Shown here one piece after another: positions 45,323 through 56,201 of a stretch of DNA of 64,000 nt. The number at the start of each line of letters is the position of its first letter. Position 1 is the stretch's first letter. Location: contig CM068379.1 of assembly GCA_034770075.1 (NCBI GenBank), positions 26,101,506 to 26,165,505 on the forward strand. The letters are read 5' to 3'. The notes below the pieces were generated by a model. The model was given only the letters and a program-made list of their open reading frames with translations. It was not told where the DNA came from and searched no databases. The DNA is from Aralia elata. Lineage: Eukaryota > Streptophyta > Magnoliopsida > Apiales > Araliaceae. The position numbers were made by a program, and so were the translations under genes.

Positions 45323-46573
45323 CGAATTCCAGTTTCTGCAGTTCGCGAAGAACGCAGAAACAGACCAAAATTTCCCAATGTTGTTATTCTTATGTCAAAT
45401 TAAACATACCCAATTATCATGTATGGTATGAAATCAAAACCCATTCCATAAATAATGATTTTAGCATCACAGATAACCTAAACAACCCAAATAAAGGCTA
45501 AAATTTAACTGTTCATACTTTATTGCCAAGTTTTGATACAGTTAACAAAATTAATCACTGTACATTCGTTTGTTAACCAAATCTATCCGTTTAATTATCA
45601 TTCTTTTCGTTTTTACATGCATAAACATAATTAGTAGTCAATTTAACCAATTAACATGTAAATCAAGTACCAATTTCGTACATTTAAACCATGTTCATAA
45701 GTAACTACTCTGTAATTTCAGAACTTGTAATTAAAGCATGAGTTCATGGATTTAATTACTCTAAATCATATATAAACCATACAAAACACATCAAAGCATA
45801 CTTACAATCATCTAATATCAATTTATTGAAAATTTAGCCATACAAATTGACTTTACAGAGAACTTAGAACCATACGTTCATGGAGAATTTAAAGAAGAAC
45901 ATAATCAGAGACTTTAATTAAGGAATTACCTTGATAAGAAGTTAGATTATGCAATAAGGTGAGTAGATTTTCTTCTTCAATTCTCTCAAACTCTCTCTTT
46001 TTCTCTCTGACTTGCCAGGAACTGATGATAGGAATAAACTGATAGATCATTATACGCATTAATAAACTGATAGATCATGGTGTCAGTTAATAACTGCACC
46101 AACTCCCATCAAGGCCTCGTTTGGCTAATCATTCATTCTTCCTTTCTAATTTATTTTAATAAATAGCTTATTACATAGTTTCATGTCACACTTTAATCAA
46201 CTAAATAATCTTAATAAAATCAAATATATAAAATAGAATAATTCTATATTAAATCACATAGTCATATAAATAAAATTCTCATTTATTAATAATGACCATT
46301 TACTAAATCTCTAATTAATAATTAAATTAAATTAGAAATTACATTATACTTATTTAAATAATGTATTTAATCAAATAAATTCAATTAAACACATACTTTA
46401 AATATAAAAAAAATTTCACGTCAATTTAACTAATGTAACATATGTAATTAAATTAATCTACCACAAATTCATTAATTAATCAATTAATTTAACAATCAAA
46501 TCGTCGAAAAATATTTATTTAATTCAATAAATATTTAAAATAAGTTACAAAAATTCTCGTTTGTCACATATGA

Positions 46574-47802
46574 TGTTGCTATAATTAGGCTTACAATTTC
46601 TGAAGAGAGATTGATAACCAGAAAATAGTTTAGATAGTTGAATGAAAATTGGATGTGAATGAGTCTTGAAGTGTTTATAATATTATAACTAATTTTGTTA
46701 ATGCTTTATAAACCGGATGTATAGGTTAATTAAAGAACGTGAAATTTTAATTTGTAATTTACGCACAAGGCAAGTTTTCTACCCTTAATCTTTTATTTCA
46801 TTGAAAGCAAGTTTACTACTCCTAATCTTTTTATTTCGTTGAAAGCAAGTATCTTATCCTTATTTAATTATTTCTACTCAAGTTCCTAAACTTCATCATT
46901 TTATCATGCAAGCTTTATAATGCTATTACTTACTTGAGCAAGTTCTTAATTCTATTTCATTCAGTTGTATCTTTTGCGAGATTCAGTCTTTGATTCTCGA
47001 ATATCAATTACATTTTTATTGAACTTTGATTGACTAGCGAACCCTTATTGATTCGACTAGTCTATAGTTGATGAGCGTTCTAAATTCTAGAAACGTTTTT
47101 GAAGTAAATCCAAACCAAACTTCTTTTGGTGCGGACTTCGATGTCAAACTGAGATGAACAACCCTTATTTATGGGATTTTATTTACGCGTTAGCGTTAAG
47201 ATGTTGTGCACATACATGGTACAAAGGGCTGATCCCCTTGAGTACGAGAAGTAAGGTCCATATAGTCTTACGACTGTTAAAGGTTTAAAGTAGAAATACT
47301 GATAACCTGGGACATAGTTCGTGGTCTTAAGACCCTCAGACGTTCTTTTGAATCTTGTCTTATAATCTTGACTCAGAAGCTGAATCTTCGATTATTCAAT
47401 ATCCGTTGATTATTTCGCATGTTATTATTATTGTTGTTATTGTACTTGCTGGGCAATCATTGCTCACCTTTGCATAATAACATTGCAGCTAAAGTTGAAA
47501 AAGTTGACGAGTCGTCCACTAGTAAGGGCAAAGGAAAAGCAAACAAGTGATGAAGACTTATTGTATTTGTTTTAATGATGATTATGTATTAGACTTGATT
47601 ATGTTTCCGCATTTGATGTTTTATTAAGGTTAGATGACCTGGGATTTATTTCTTAATGATGTTGTAACCCCTTTAATGGGAGATTTTTATTTTAATTAAG
47701 AATTCTCATTTATATTTAAATGGGTAGTTAGATGTGATGTGATGTATTTAGATAGTGAACACCAAATCCCGTGGAAATGAAGTACCCGAATTTGGGGGTA
47801 CA
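46574..47802 (+). repeat. Solo LTR G, right part
   Basis: Continues 21270-22860 after B2. It has the donor ACGCACAAG|GCAAG at 46769/46770, several further GCAAG(T) sites, the acceptor CATTGCAG at 47488 and the in-phase tail exon 47489-47550 (KVEKVDESSTSKGKGKANK, stop TGA). It ends CCCGAATTTGGGGGTACA. Confidence 0.8.
47489..47550 (+). other. Candidate terminal exon inside LTR G (K/G-rich tail)
   Basis: The plus-strand counterpart of 44080-44141. It differs from the B2 copy at several bases, yet the Ser/Thr-Lys-Gly-Lys-Gly-Lys tail, its phase after the AG and the stop are all kept. Confidence 0.4.
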
Positions 47803-47807
47803 CAATG

Positions 47808-48547
47808 TAAATTAGAAACTCCTTTCTAATTTTCATTCACCCTGGCCAGGGATTCCTGAGCTGTCACTTATCAAATCATATAGGACATTCTCTCCTTTTA
47901 CTGGAAGTGGTAGATCATTTGTTGATTATTCATCTACCTCTATGTACACTTTATTATACCCAAACATACCCTATAATATACTTTGTAGTATTAAGGAATA
48001 TGGCAAAGTATAACTCAGAATACACAAGGTACTATAATGATCTCAAGTCCAAGGATCCCTTGTACTACTATCACTATAGGAACTCCTATTGACATGCGAA
48101 TAAAGCTCCATTATGTGTTCCTTTAAGTGAATCATGTTCGGTGAACTTATTCTCCAATAAGCACCTACATACTTGCTTTAGTGTCTTCACACAAATGATT
48201 ATGAGATCAATCATCCTCTTTAACAGAGCAAGCATAGTATGTACTAATCTATTCGGAATCAGTAACCCCACGTTAGTGATCCAACGATTAGGAACATTTT
48301 TTTAGTTTTGAGTTATCTAGAATTTAGATCTCACTAGCATGAACTCTTCATGATTCTAAAAGCATTGCTCCAAAACTATGGGTTTATCACATTAATTAAT
48401 TCTACCAATTAAATATGGATAAGTAAATGCCTTCATATAAATAAATCCTTTTATTAATAAATGAATAAGATTACAAAGTAAATACTTATCACATCCTATA
48501 TGATTGACTTAATGGCATACTACTTTTAATTGCGTTGTTCAAATTTT
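47808..48547 (-). repeat. LTR-like repeat E1, first half
   Basis: Minus strand, starting near 48547 inside the integrase of D and continuing at 21269 after solo LTR G. It is homologous to the plus-strand copy E2 (51458-51966, 63953 onward). Positions 48008-48012 (GTATA) are the undisturbed counterpart of the site where element A inserted in E2. Small ORFs here are not recognisable. Confidence 0.65.
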
Positions 48548-50339
48548 TGGCATTATCCGATAATAGAATTTTCGATTGTCCATATCGGCATATAATGTTA
48601 TTACGGATGAAACCGACGATCACCTCCTTTGTAACTTTGGGAAAGGACACCATTTATATCCATTTGGTGAAATAATCGATCATAGTGAATATGAATCGAT
48701 GTCCGTTGCTTGCTTTAGGCTCAATTGGGCCAATCATATCCATCCCCCACATAGAAAATGACCAAGGCGAAGTCATGCAATGTAGATTGTTTGGCGGTGC
48801 GTGGATGATATTGGCATGTATCTAACACTGATGAAATCAATTGACGTGATCATCACAGTCTACTTTGAGCGATAGCCAATAATGTCCAGTTCTCAAGATC
48901 TTCTTGGCAAGAAGCGGGCCGTTGATGCGTGCTCCGCATACTCCGCTATGCACCTCATTTATCAGCCTTTGAGCTTGGCCTTTATCCAAGCATCTCAGTA
49001 GTCCCATGTCGACGTCTCTTTTGCATAAGGTGTCTCCATTTAGATAAAATTTCAACGCCATCTTTCGGATCCGCTGTCTATTCGTTCGATTTGCCCCAGC
49101 AGGGATGGATCTGCCGCGCAGGTATTCCTTGATGTTGTGATACCATGGTTGTTCGAATCGAGGTAATTCGTCTGAAACCTCCCCGACATAATGATGATAG
49201 GCGGGGTTATGTTGTATCGCGAATTTGACGACATGTGCATCCCTTTTTTTAGACATATGGATTAGCGATGCCATTTCGGGAATCCTGAAGGTGTTGTCTT
49301 CAAATTCCTTAGCCATCTTGATAACATGTTGATGATAAGGGAGTAAGTGGAGCTCATTAATGTTATACGCTCCTATAGACTGTCGGATAACCAATTCTGA
49401 ATCTCCGAAAATGGCTAATTGCTTAACTCCCATTTTTTGAGCCATTTTTAATCCCAAAATACATCCCTCGTACTCGGCCGTGTTATTGGAGTTGCTAAAT
49501 TGTAATTTGGTTGTCGCGGGGTATTGTTCTCCTGTGATGGATACGAGAACTACCCCAGCTCCAGCCGTTTCCATATTCATAGCGCCGTCAAAGTATAATC
49601 TCCAAAATTGGCCTTCGCATTTGTGCCTTGTTTGTTGGACGACCATCACACCTTCATCTAGGAAGTAGGTTTCCAGAGGTTCAAAGCCTCCTTAAGGTGC
49701 TTCAGACAACTGATCTGCAATTCTTTGACCTTTGATGGATTTCTGGGTCACGTAGATGATGTCGAATTGCTAAAGGATTATTTGCCATCTTGATAACCGA
49801 CAGTTTAGCATAGGCCGGTCGAAAATGTATTTCAATGGATCCATGCGGGAAATTAAATATGTAGTGTGGCCGTGTAGGTAGTGTTGTAGTCTCAGGGCAG
49901 CCCGTGCTAATGCATAACAGGTTTTCACGACCAATGTGTAATTTTGCTCGCAGTTACTAAATCTTTTGCTAAGATAATATATAGCTCTTTCTTTGCCCAT
50001 GTCGTCTTTTTGTCCTAGCATGCATCCCCTGGCATTGGGATTGACAAAGATGTACATGAATAGAGCAACTCCCTCCCTTGGGGGTACCAGGACAGGTGCT
50101 TTTATCAATTGTTGCTTGATAATATGGAAGGCCTTTTGGCACTCCTCATTTCATTTTTCGAGGCAACTCTTCCTTAGTAACTTAAAAATTGGCTCGCAAA
50201 TCATCGTCAACTGTGATATAAATCGACTGATGAAATTGATCCTTCCTAGGTAGACTAGTATCTCAATGACCTGCCTTTTAAAACTCTCGAACTCCTCCCA
50301 AGAAATGGGGATAGAATCTAATGCAAGAATTTCAGCCAT
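48548..50339 (-). pseudogene. Element D pol remnant: RT end, RNase H, Tat-type second RNase H, integrase start
   Basis: Read on the minus strand: the RT-RNase H connection (EILVYLGRINFISRFISQL) at 50339-50151; RNase H (about 50108-49770, with LSKRFSNCEQNYT); an extra archaeal-type RNase H (49649 to about 49250) with LYFDGAMN, NTAEYEGCILGL and FGDSELV, characteristic of the Tat/Ogre lineage; then the integrase zinc region and core with MWGMDMIGPI and IDYFTKW, with in-frame stops, ending near 48548 where E1 is inserted. The rest is at 20316-20094. Gag, protease and most of RT are missing. Confidence 0.87.
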
Positions 50340-50344
50340 TTTGA

Positions 50345-50995
50345 TAGGTGGTGTTCGGACCTTATGAGCTCGGAGTCTAGTTCTTGGACCAATCTAGATA
50401 ACCAACAAGACGTAGTTTAGTATTTGAGGATTCGTAACGATGGATGCATGCTAATGTAATGTTTATTTTGAAGGTTTTTTTAATCTTTTCCTGTAAAACA
50501 AATGGTTAGTAGTTTGTTTTATGACAGGATAAGAAGATGCAGAGTTATGTAATTAAACATGGATGACATAAAGAGTAAGAGGGCATGAAGAGACTTCTTG
50601 TAACGTTGGGTTTATCTGAGGCTGACCTACCCTAAGGTTACTCTCGCGGGCTTTTCGGCATGAAGGTCCCCAGATCTTCGCAACTTACTTGATGGGAATG
50701 AATCTGATCTTTCAATTGGAATGGATCTGAGTGGTGCCTTTCCTAAGCCTCACGGGGGAATGCCCCCTTGACTCTAGTAATCAACAACTGATGGGTTCGC
50801 ATCCTGAATGAGGAACCACATAACATACATTCATATACATTCATCATGTCTCACTGTATGCATATGATGACATTGTGTGAAGCACTAAAATAATGCATAC
50901 AAAAATATAAGGCATTCATCATACATTCGAATCATTCACACGACACACAGATAAAAGGAAAATAATAAGATTGAACACGGCTTAAACCCTTTACT
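50345..50995. other. Leader region of element D
   Basis: Non-coding, between the primer-binding site and the pol remnant. It is only about 650 bp, so about 3-4 kb of gag, protease and RT must have been lost by an internal deletion whose breakpoint lies near 50340-50345. Nothing else recognisable. Confidence 0.55.
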
Positions 50996-51014
50996 GTCCC
51001 CAGCAGAGTCGCCA
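50996..51014 (-). promoter_or_regulatory. Primer-binding site of D
   Basis: Minus strand TGGCGACTCTGCTGGGGAC, a type I associate with Tat/Ogre elements (tRNA-Arg in the pea element), just downstream of the LTR end CCCAGCGTCGAAAGAT. Confidence 0.7.
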
Positions 51015-51457
51015 ATCTTTCGACGCTGGGAGAGAATCTTCCTATTTGTTTCTACCCTTTTTAAGATTTCGATTCATTCATTTCTCTTAAAGAGTGATGT
51101 TTAGGAAAATAACCGACATAATTGCCGATGGGGTTTTGAAAGGTTGATTTTTAAGGAAGGGACAATTAGACAGAGCGGCCAGTTGGTAAAGATTTAAATG
51201 GATGTACCAACTCATCTGGATTTTTAGATTTTCATAATTGAGATAATGGCCCTAAATGTGACTCCGTAAAATTAGTCTCAAAACCGAGATTCATAGAGTT
51301 CGGGGGTTTTCTTAAGCGAGGGGAAGGTGTTAGGTACCCCCCCGACTTCCGTGAAACCACAGTTACCGCATCTTAATGTTTTCCTAAGTGTGAGGTGTGT
51401 GTGTGTGTGTGTGTGATTTGGAGAAAGTCTATCTAGCTTTGAGTCGAATGAAAGTAG
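51015..51457 (-). repeat. 5' LTR of D, last about 440 bp
   Basis: Homologous to the end of the LTR of C: the ATGTACCAACTCATC stretch, the conserved GGGGAAGGTGTTAGG block and the TG microsatellite (51389-51415). It is interrupted near 51458 by the plus-strand repeat E2, so the rest should lie beyond the window. Confidence 0.72.
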
Positions 51458-51966
51458 TATGCACACAAGCTAATCATATTTGATATGATATAGCATATAC
51501 TTTGTAATCTTATTCATTTATTAATAAAAGAATTAATTTTCTTAAAAGGCATTTTACATTATCTACATAGTGTTGTTATATTAAATCTGATAAACCCATA
51601 GTTTTAAGCAATACTTTTAGAATCATGATGGTGATCATGCTAATGAGATCTAAATTCTAGATAGCTCACAAACTAAAATCGTTCCTAATCGTTGGATTAT
51701 TAAAAAGAGGATTAGTGAATCCGGATAGATTAGTAATACGTTGCCTGCTCTTAGGAAGAGGATGATTGATCTCATAATCATTTGTGTAGAGACACGAAAG
51801 CAAGTATATAGGTGTTTATTGGAGAATAAGTACACTGAACGTGACTCGCTAAGGAATACCTAATGGAGTTTTACTCGCCTGTCAATAGAAATTCCTCTAG
51901 TGATAGTAGTACAAGTGATCCTTAGACTTGAGATCATCATAGTATCTTATGTATGATGAGTTATAC
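51458..51966 (+). repeat. LTR-like repeat E2, part before element A
   Basis: An inverted homologue of 48008-48547, sharing its start (AAAGTAGTATGC). It is split by element A at the TATAC target site and resumes at 63953. Confidence 0.65.
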
Positions 51967-53431
51967 TGTAACGATCGAGAATTTTAGATTTCCTTGTAAC
52001 CCGAGTTATGTATGAATAAAATGAATTTTTATTTATATTTATATTATCATGTGTTATGTGCTTAAAATTGTGTTGCAACCTAGAAAATGTGTATGTGTTA
52101 AATTTTACGTGTTGTTGTGTCGTTGGAGTGAATAAATTGATTTTTGCGAAAATTCGTAAAATTAATATTCCCGGGGCACGTTTCCCGAGGCACTATTCAC
52201 GAGCACTATTAATGCCCGAATATTTTTGTGTGTCTTTCTATTAATTTTGTTAAGACGTGTATGCGAAGGAATAATTTTTCCAAGTGACAGAAATTTTATT
52301 GGAGCTGATACGTGATTTAATCTGTATCCGAAATGTATAATATGGGTGTTCCGAATAATTGGAAAAATCATATAATAAATATTTTTACGTATCCCAATAA
52401 TTTATGGGAGTACCCATTTTAATTTTTGGTAGAGTTATTTACCAAATTTGGTACAAAAGTGGGAGTATTCGGGTATATTTATCTGTATATTTTGATTAAT
52501 TGGAGAGGCAATTAAGCCTCAACCAATCAGGAGAGAGCATTAATTGTATTAGCCAATCACATGAGGGGGAATAAACCGTCACAGGACACTAAGCATGGGA
52601 TTTTTAACTTCACCAAACATCCTCCTCAATTTGGTTTTCAAGAGCTCGGGTGAAGTATTTTCTGCATATCAATACATTCCATCTCCTCCCGAAGCACTCA
52701 CCTTATCCTCCCATCAACTCATCCTCCTTTTCACTTAAACCATCTGCATACTCCTCATTTTGCAAGCAAAGATAGAGAATACATAGAGAGAGAGAGAACT
52801 ATAGAGAGAGAAGGAAGAAGATTTGAAGAAGAAGCAAGCTATAGAAAGAAAAAGGGAAGAGGAAGGAGACGCACGAGATCTAGAGGAAGGGAAAGAAGAA
52901 TCCTAGTAGCTTCCATAGCAACCTTAGAAGCAAGAGTAAGAGGTAAAAATCATCTTTCCTCCATTGTTAAAGTTTATGAGTTTTTGAAGCTTTCTTGATG
53001 GGTTTTACGTTTCTGGAGATTTTTGGTTGTTATTGTTCGTTGTGGTTGCTTAATATTGTTACTAAGACACCTTCTAAACCATTAATACCTTCAAAGTGAA
53101 ACAAAAACAAAGAATGATTCGGACCCAAGCTTAAGGAGGAAGATAATGGACTGTTTGGACCTTTGGACGATTAGAGGACAGTAAAGCCTTGATGTTGTGA
53201 TTATTTTGATTGTTTGTTGTTGGAATATTGTACTTCTATCGATTGTGAAGATATCCTAATTTGAATGAATTAAAATGATACTAAAATGAAGTCACAGTTG
53301 CCATTTGTGTGAGATATTTCATGGTTGGGAAAAACAGAGCATGCAGTTTATGTTTTAGCTCAGGATTTGGTCATGTTAGTGATTATGAGTCGTCCTGAAT
53401 TTGTACCCGTGTCAACTTAAGCGCCAGCTCA

Positions 53432-53492
53432 CCGGCGAGCTGGGCAGTCGCTCGCTTACCGGGGAGCGAGACCCCCGACTGGGTAAGCGTAG
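53432..53492. repeat. GC hairpins present only in the A 5' LTR
   Basis: CAGCTCACCGGCGAGCTG and CGCTCGCTTACCGGGGAGCG are adjacent inverted repeats resembling the GC modules of the other elements. The 3' LTR has unrelated AT-rich sequence at this point, and a different GC-rich GGTCGGGTC/GGCC repeat about 150 bp upstream (62380-62430). Confidence 0.75.
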
Positions 53493-54564
53493 TGGCAATC
53501 AATGTCTTTTAATGATGTGATGACTGTTATGATACTAGTCCTTATGTGACTAATATTTATGGTGATTTTAATGAACTATGTAGGGTATTTTTGACGGACG
53601 ATTAACATCAAGATATTAACGCACGTGCAAGGCAAGTTCCTTACTCAACCCTCATTTAATTGTGCAATTTTTCCTTAACTCATTTATCTATCGAGCAAGT
53701 CTCTTATCTTATTCAAGTTATTATTGTGCAAGCTTACTTACCCTACTCAAATTTATATTCAAGCAAATATTATTTATTGGGCAAGCTTTTTGAGTTTCTT
53801 GTCTCCGTTCAAGTTACTTATCGATTTAGCAAATATTGTGCTAGTATTCATACTTTTATTCAAGTACTACAATGAAAGCCCATTTCATGCAGTGTTATAT
53901 ACCGTGTGATTCCAAAGATTATGAATTGTTATTCATTCAAGATATTATTGATGTTATTATACATGCTATTGAACCTTAAAGTTCTTTATTCCATAAACTG
54001 TTTGAAAGTTATGTCAAAGCTAATTGCTTCAGCTAGACACTTATTGATTTGTTTATTGAAGTGAGGTTAAGTCCTCCAACTATTATTGTTGTTAAGTAAA
54101 GTTGTCCGATCAAATTGCTTTGGTCCGGACTCCCATGTAAAGCTGAGAAGAACAACCCTCATAGTAGGGAAAATTGTATAAACGTCGGGAAACCGACACG
54201 CGCGTAAATGGAAAATGTAAGGCTTATGCGTAACGCCAGGTATTTTAGGCTGATCACCTATTGTACCAGTTTGTGGATTATCGGATGAATTTCCAGTAAT
54301 TCTAGAATAGATTTATGTGCCTTGGTGCACCCTCAGTATTGAATAGTTCCCTTCTTCGAGAAATTTTGAAATCCTTGGATACTTCAGAAATCCTTCGGTC
54401 CATAGCAACCACTATAATGGTGATAAAAAGAAGTTGTTTATTTCCTTGACTTAGATAAATTTTTACTCTGGTGAGCTATAAAGTTATTCATGTGATTATT
54501 CATTGCTATTATACTTGCGGGCAAATTTGTTGCTCACCCCTTGCTTTCCTTAAAAACATTTCAG

Positions 54565-54626
54565 TTAGTGCGGCACGTGGCGAGAGCTCAGGAAAAGATA
54601 AGGGAAAGGGGAAAGCTAAGGAGTAG
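54565..54626 (+). other. Candidate terminal exon inside the A LTR (K/G-rich tail)
   Basis: After the acceptor-like CATTTCAG, the same phase as in B2 and G reads SAARGESSGKDKGKGKAKE to a TAG at 54624-54626. The 3' LTR copy is 63629-63690. It is purine-rich, so a splicing-enhancer or other RNA function is an alternative to coding. Confidence 0.38.
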
Positions 54627-54883
54627 TTGTAATTTGTTGTTTTAGAATTACCGTTTGTATTAAGACTGATTAATTGACGTCGTGTATTAAGACATATTTA
54701 CCCTTATGTATTATATTATGTTTTGATGTAGCCTTGGTTTCGAGACTTGGGTCAAGGTTATTTATGTTATATCAATGTAAATATTCCTTTATTCTGCTAT
54801 AAGTTATCGATTGTATAATTCTTGTGTTAGATAGTGACGAACCAGGTCCATGGCTCAGGTGACCCGGATTTGGGGGCGTCACA

Positions 54884-54899
54884 GGTTGATATCAAAGCC
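54884..54899 (+). promoter_or_regulatory. Degenerate primer-binding site of A
   Basis: GGTTGATATCAAAGCC follows the LTR. Compared with GGTTGGTATCAGAGC in B2 it differs by two G-to-A changes, which would weaken pairing with the initiator tRNA. Confidence 0.85.
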
Positions 54900-55114
54900 T
54901 TAGGTTATAAACCTTTAGAGAGAGGTCTTTAGGCTATAACCTTAGGAAGTGTATAGAGAATAAGAGCAGACAAAACTCCTGTAGAGTTTTACGTGATAAT
55001 GACTTGTCTTAGAGAGCCTGTAGTGTTATCAGATATATCTTCATTCCATACAATGAACTTATATTTTGTTGAAAGACTAATAAGAGTTTGCTTGTTCATG
55101 GTTGTGCTTGTAGG

Positions 55115-55891
55115 ATGTCAAACACAGGGGAACCTAGTAGAGTCGCAGAAGAGGAGCCACGTGACATCCATGTGGTGTCCGAGACACTGCTGATGGTTGA
55201 GCCTATTCTAGCTATTGCCCCTGCTGAAGAGGAACCCGAGTTGGAGTCTGACTCGGAGGAGGACCCAGAAGAGGAATGGGAGGAGGTGCCCCCTGTCGAC
55301 ACCACATTTTTGATGGAGATGTTGGACGAACGTACCGACCACGTTCTCGATCAAGAAAATAGGATCCATGAGTTGGAGAGTGAAGCCCGAGAGCAACAGG
55401 CCAGGATTCAGGGACTAGAAGGCGAGGTCCAGGAGGGTAAGAACCGGATCCAGGAATTAGAGACGGATGTGTAAGGGCATCTAGAGGCATCCACACAATT
55501 GGCAGTCATGCTGCATCACCTCTTGGCGAGGAATGCAGAATTGGCAGGAAAGCTGGAGCAGTCAGAGCATCGGGGAGTTAATTTGCAAATGGATAATGAG
55601 ATTCTGAAGAACCAGTTAGGTAAGGAGGTGGAAAATTGTGTCCGGATCAAGGAACAACAGGATGATGCGGTAGAACGAGTGGACGACCTAGAGGGTGAAG
55701 TGAGGAGGGGTAAGAGAAAGATGAACCGGATGGGATATGCTTTCCACTCGGCAATGGGCAGGTGGATAGATGGTGTGTACCACTACCCAACTGAAGAGGG
55801 ACAGACTCGTCACACGCTGAGTCGAGACTTGATGATCCATATGGGTCATATAGAGTATGACAATGCTGTGGAGCGCGGTATGCTCGGATAG
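55115..55891 (+). CDS. A extra ORF upstream of gag, one in-frame stop
   Basis: ATG at 55115 (MSNTGEPSRVAEEEPRDIHV), preceded by an acceptor-like GCTTGTAG. It has 258 codons with a single TAA at 55472-55474, a likely CAA-to-TAA change since the frame continues cleanly. The layout is an EEPRDIHV motif, an acidic stretch (SDSEEDPEEEWEEV), then a long coiled coil (about residues 65-205: ENRIHELESEAREQQARI and others). The C-terminal region has AFHSAMGRWIDGVYHYPTEE and HMGHIEYDNAVERG. Collinear with the ORFs in B1 and B2 despite strong divergence, which suggests past selection. Function unknown. Confidence 0.7.
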
Positions 55892-56201
55892 TTTGTTTAA
55901 CTTATATGCCTAGCTGTATGTAATCTTATATATGTTAATCCCAACATTTTGCTATGTGTGTGGGATAGTATTGTAAGACGATAACTTTTATGCATATCTA
56001 AGGGGAGTACGTCGGTGTGTATCAAGGAACGTTTGATAACATCTATAGCAGTACGCTATAGCATAGTCATGTATGTTGTAATAGTTGTTAGCATTGAATG
56101 CAATCGTTATTACTATATGTTGTCTACTTGTAGTACTCATGATAGATGATCTCGTAGCATAATGAAATGATGACATTAAATTTTCTTACGTTAAGTAGAG
56201 A
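55892..56201. other. Spacer between the extra ORF and gag in A
   Basis: An AT-rich spacer of about 310 bp without a coding signal, similar in length and place to the spacers in B1 and B2. It ends with GTAGAGAATGCC at the gag start. Confidence 0.6.

Larger units (their letters stand above)
22861..46568 (-). mobile_element. Element B2: full-length chromovirus (Tekay/Del-like) with TSD, carrying Athila element J
   Basis: Flanked by TATGA at 22856-22860 and 46569-46573. The 5' LTR is 43827-46568, the primer-binding site 43811-43826, the extra ORF 43594-42840, gag 42545 to about 41580, pol to 38038 and the 3' LTR 37926-35740 plus 23403-22861. Without J the element is about 11.4 kb. The two LTRs have almost the same length (2742 and 2730 bp) and differ at few positions by eye. 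This indicates a fairly recent insertion, older than J. A few stops and frameshifts prevent full coding as read. Confidence 0.93.
43827..46568 (-). repeat. 5' LTR of B2 (2742 bp)
   Basis: Ends TGTGACACCC (left) and TTTGTCACA (right), next to TSD TATGA at 46569-46573. It contains the acceptor and K/G-rich tail exon candidate (44080-44141), the GC-type donor candidate (44842/44843), the GC module array (45160-45322), a poly(T) run at about 45139-45157 and an AT-rich U3 region. Confidence 0.93.
51967..54883 (+). repeat. 5' LTR of A (2917 bp)
   Basis: Starts TGTAACGATCG and ends GGGGGCGTCACA. Compared with the 3' LTR it lacks about 305 bp (62212-62516), has about 83 bp of GC-rich sequence (about 53432-53514) in place of 33 bp, and has an extra 14 bp near 52172-52190. 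These three changes together account for the 241-bp length difference. It carries the donor CAAG|GCAAG at 53631/53632 and the acceptor TTTCAG at 54564. Confidence 0.93.

Noticed and set aside
47907..48761. Short ORFs in E1 and the D integrase region
   Set aside because: Those in E1 are unsupported. The frame at 48576-48761 is antisense to decayed Tat integrase.
52056..53909. Short ORFs in the A LTRs (also 60891-61201 and 62724-62939)
   Set aside because: Small AT-rich frames repeated because the LTR is repeated, with no recognisable protein. The K/G-rich tail exon is kept separately because of its conserved phase in four LTR families.
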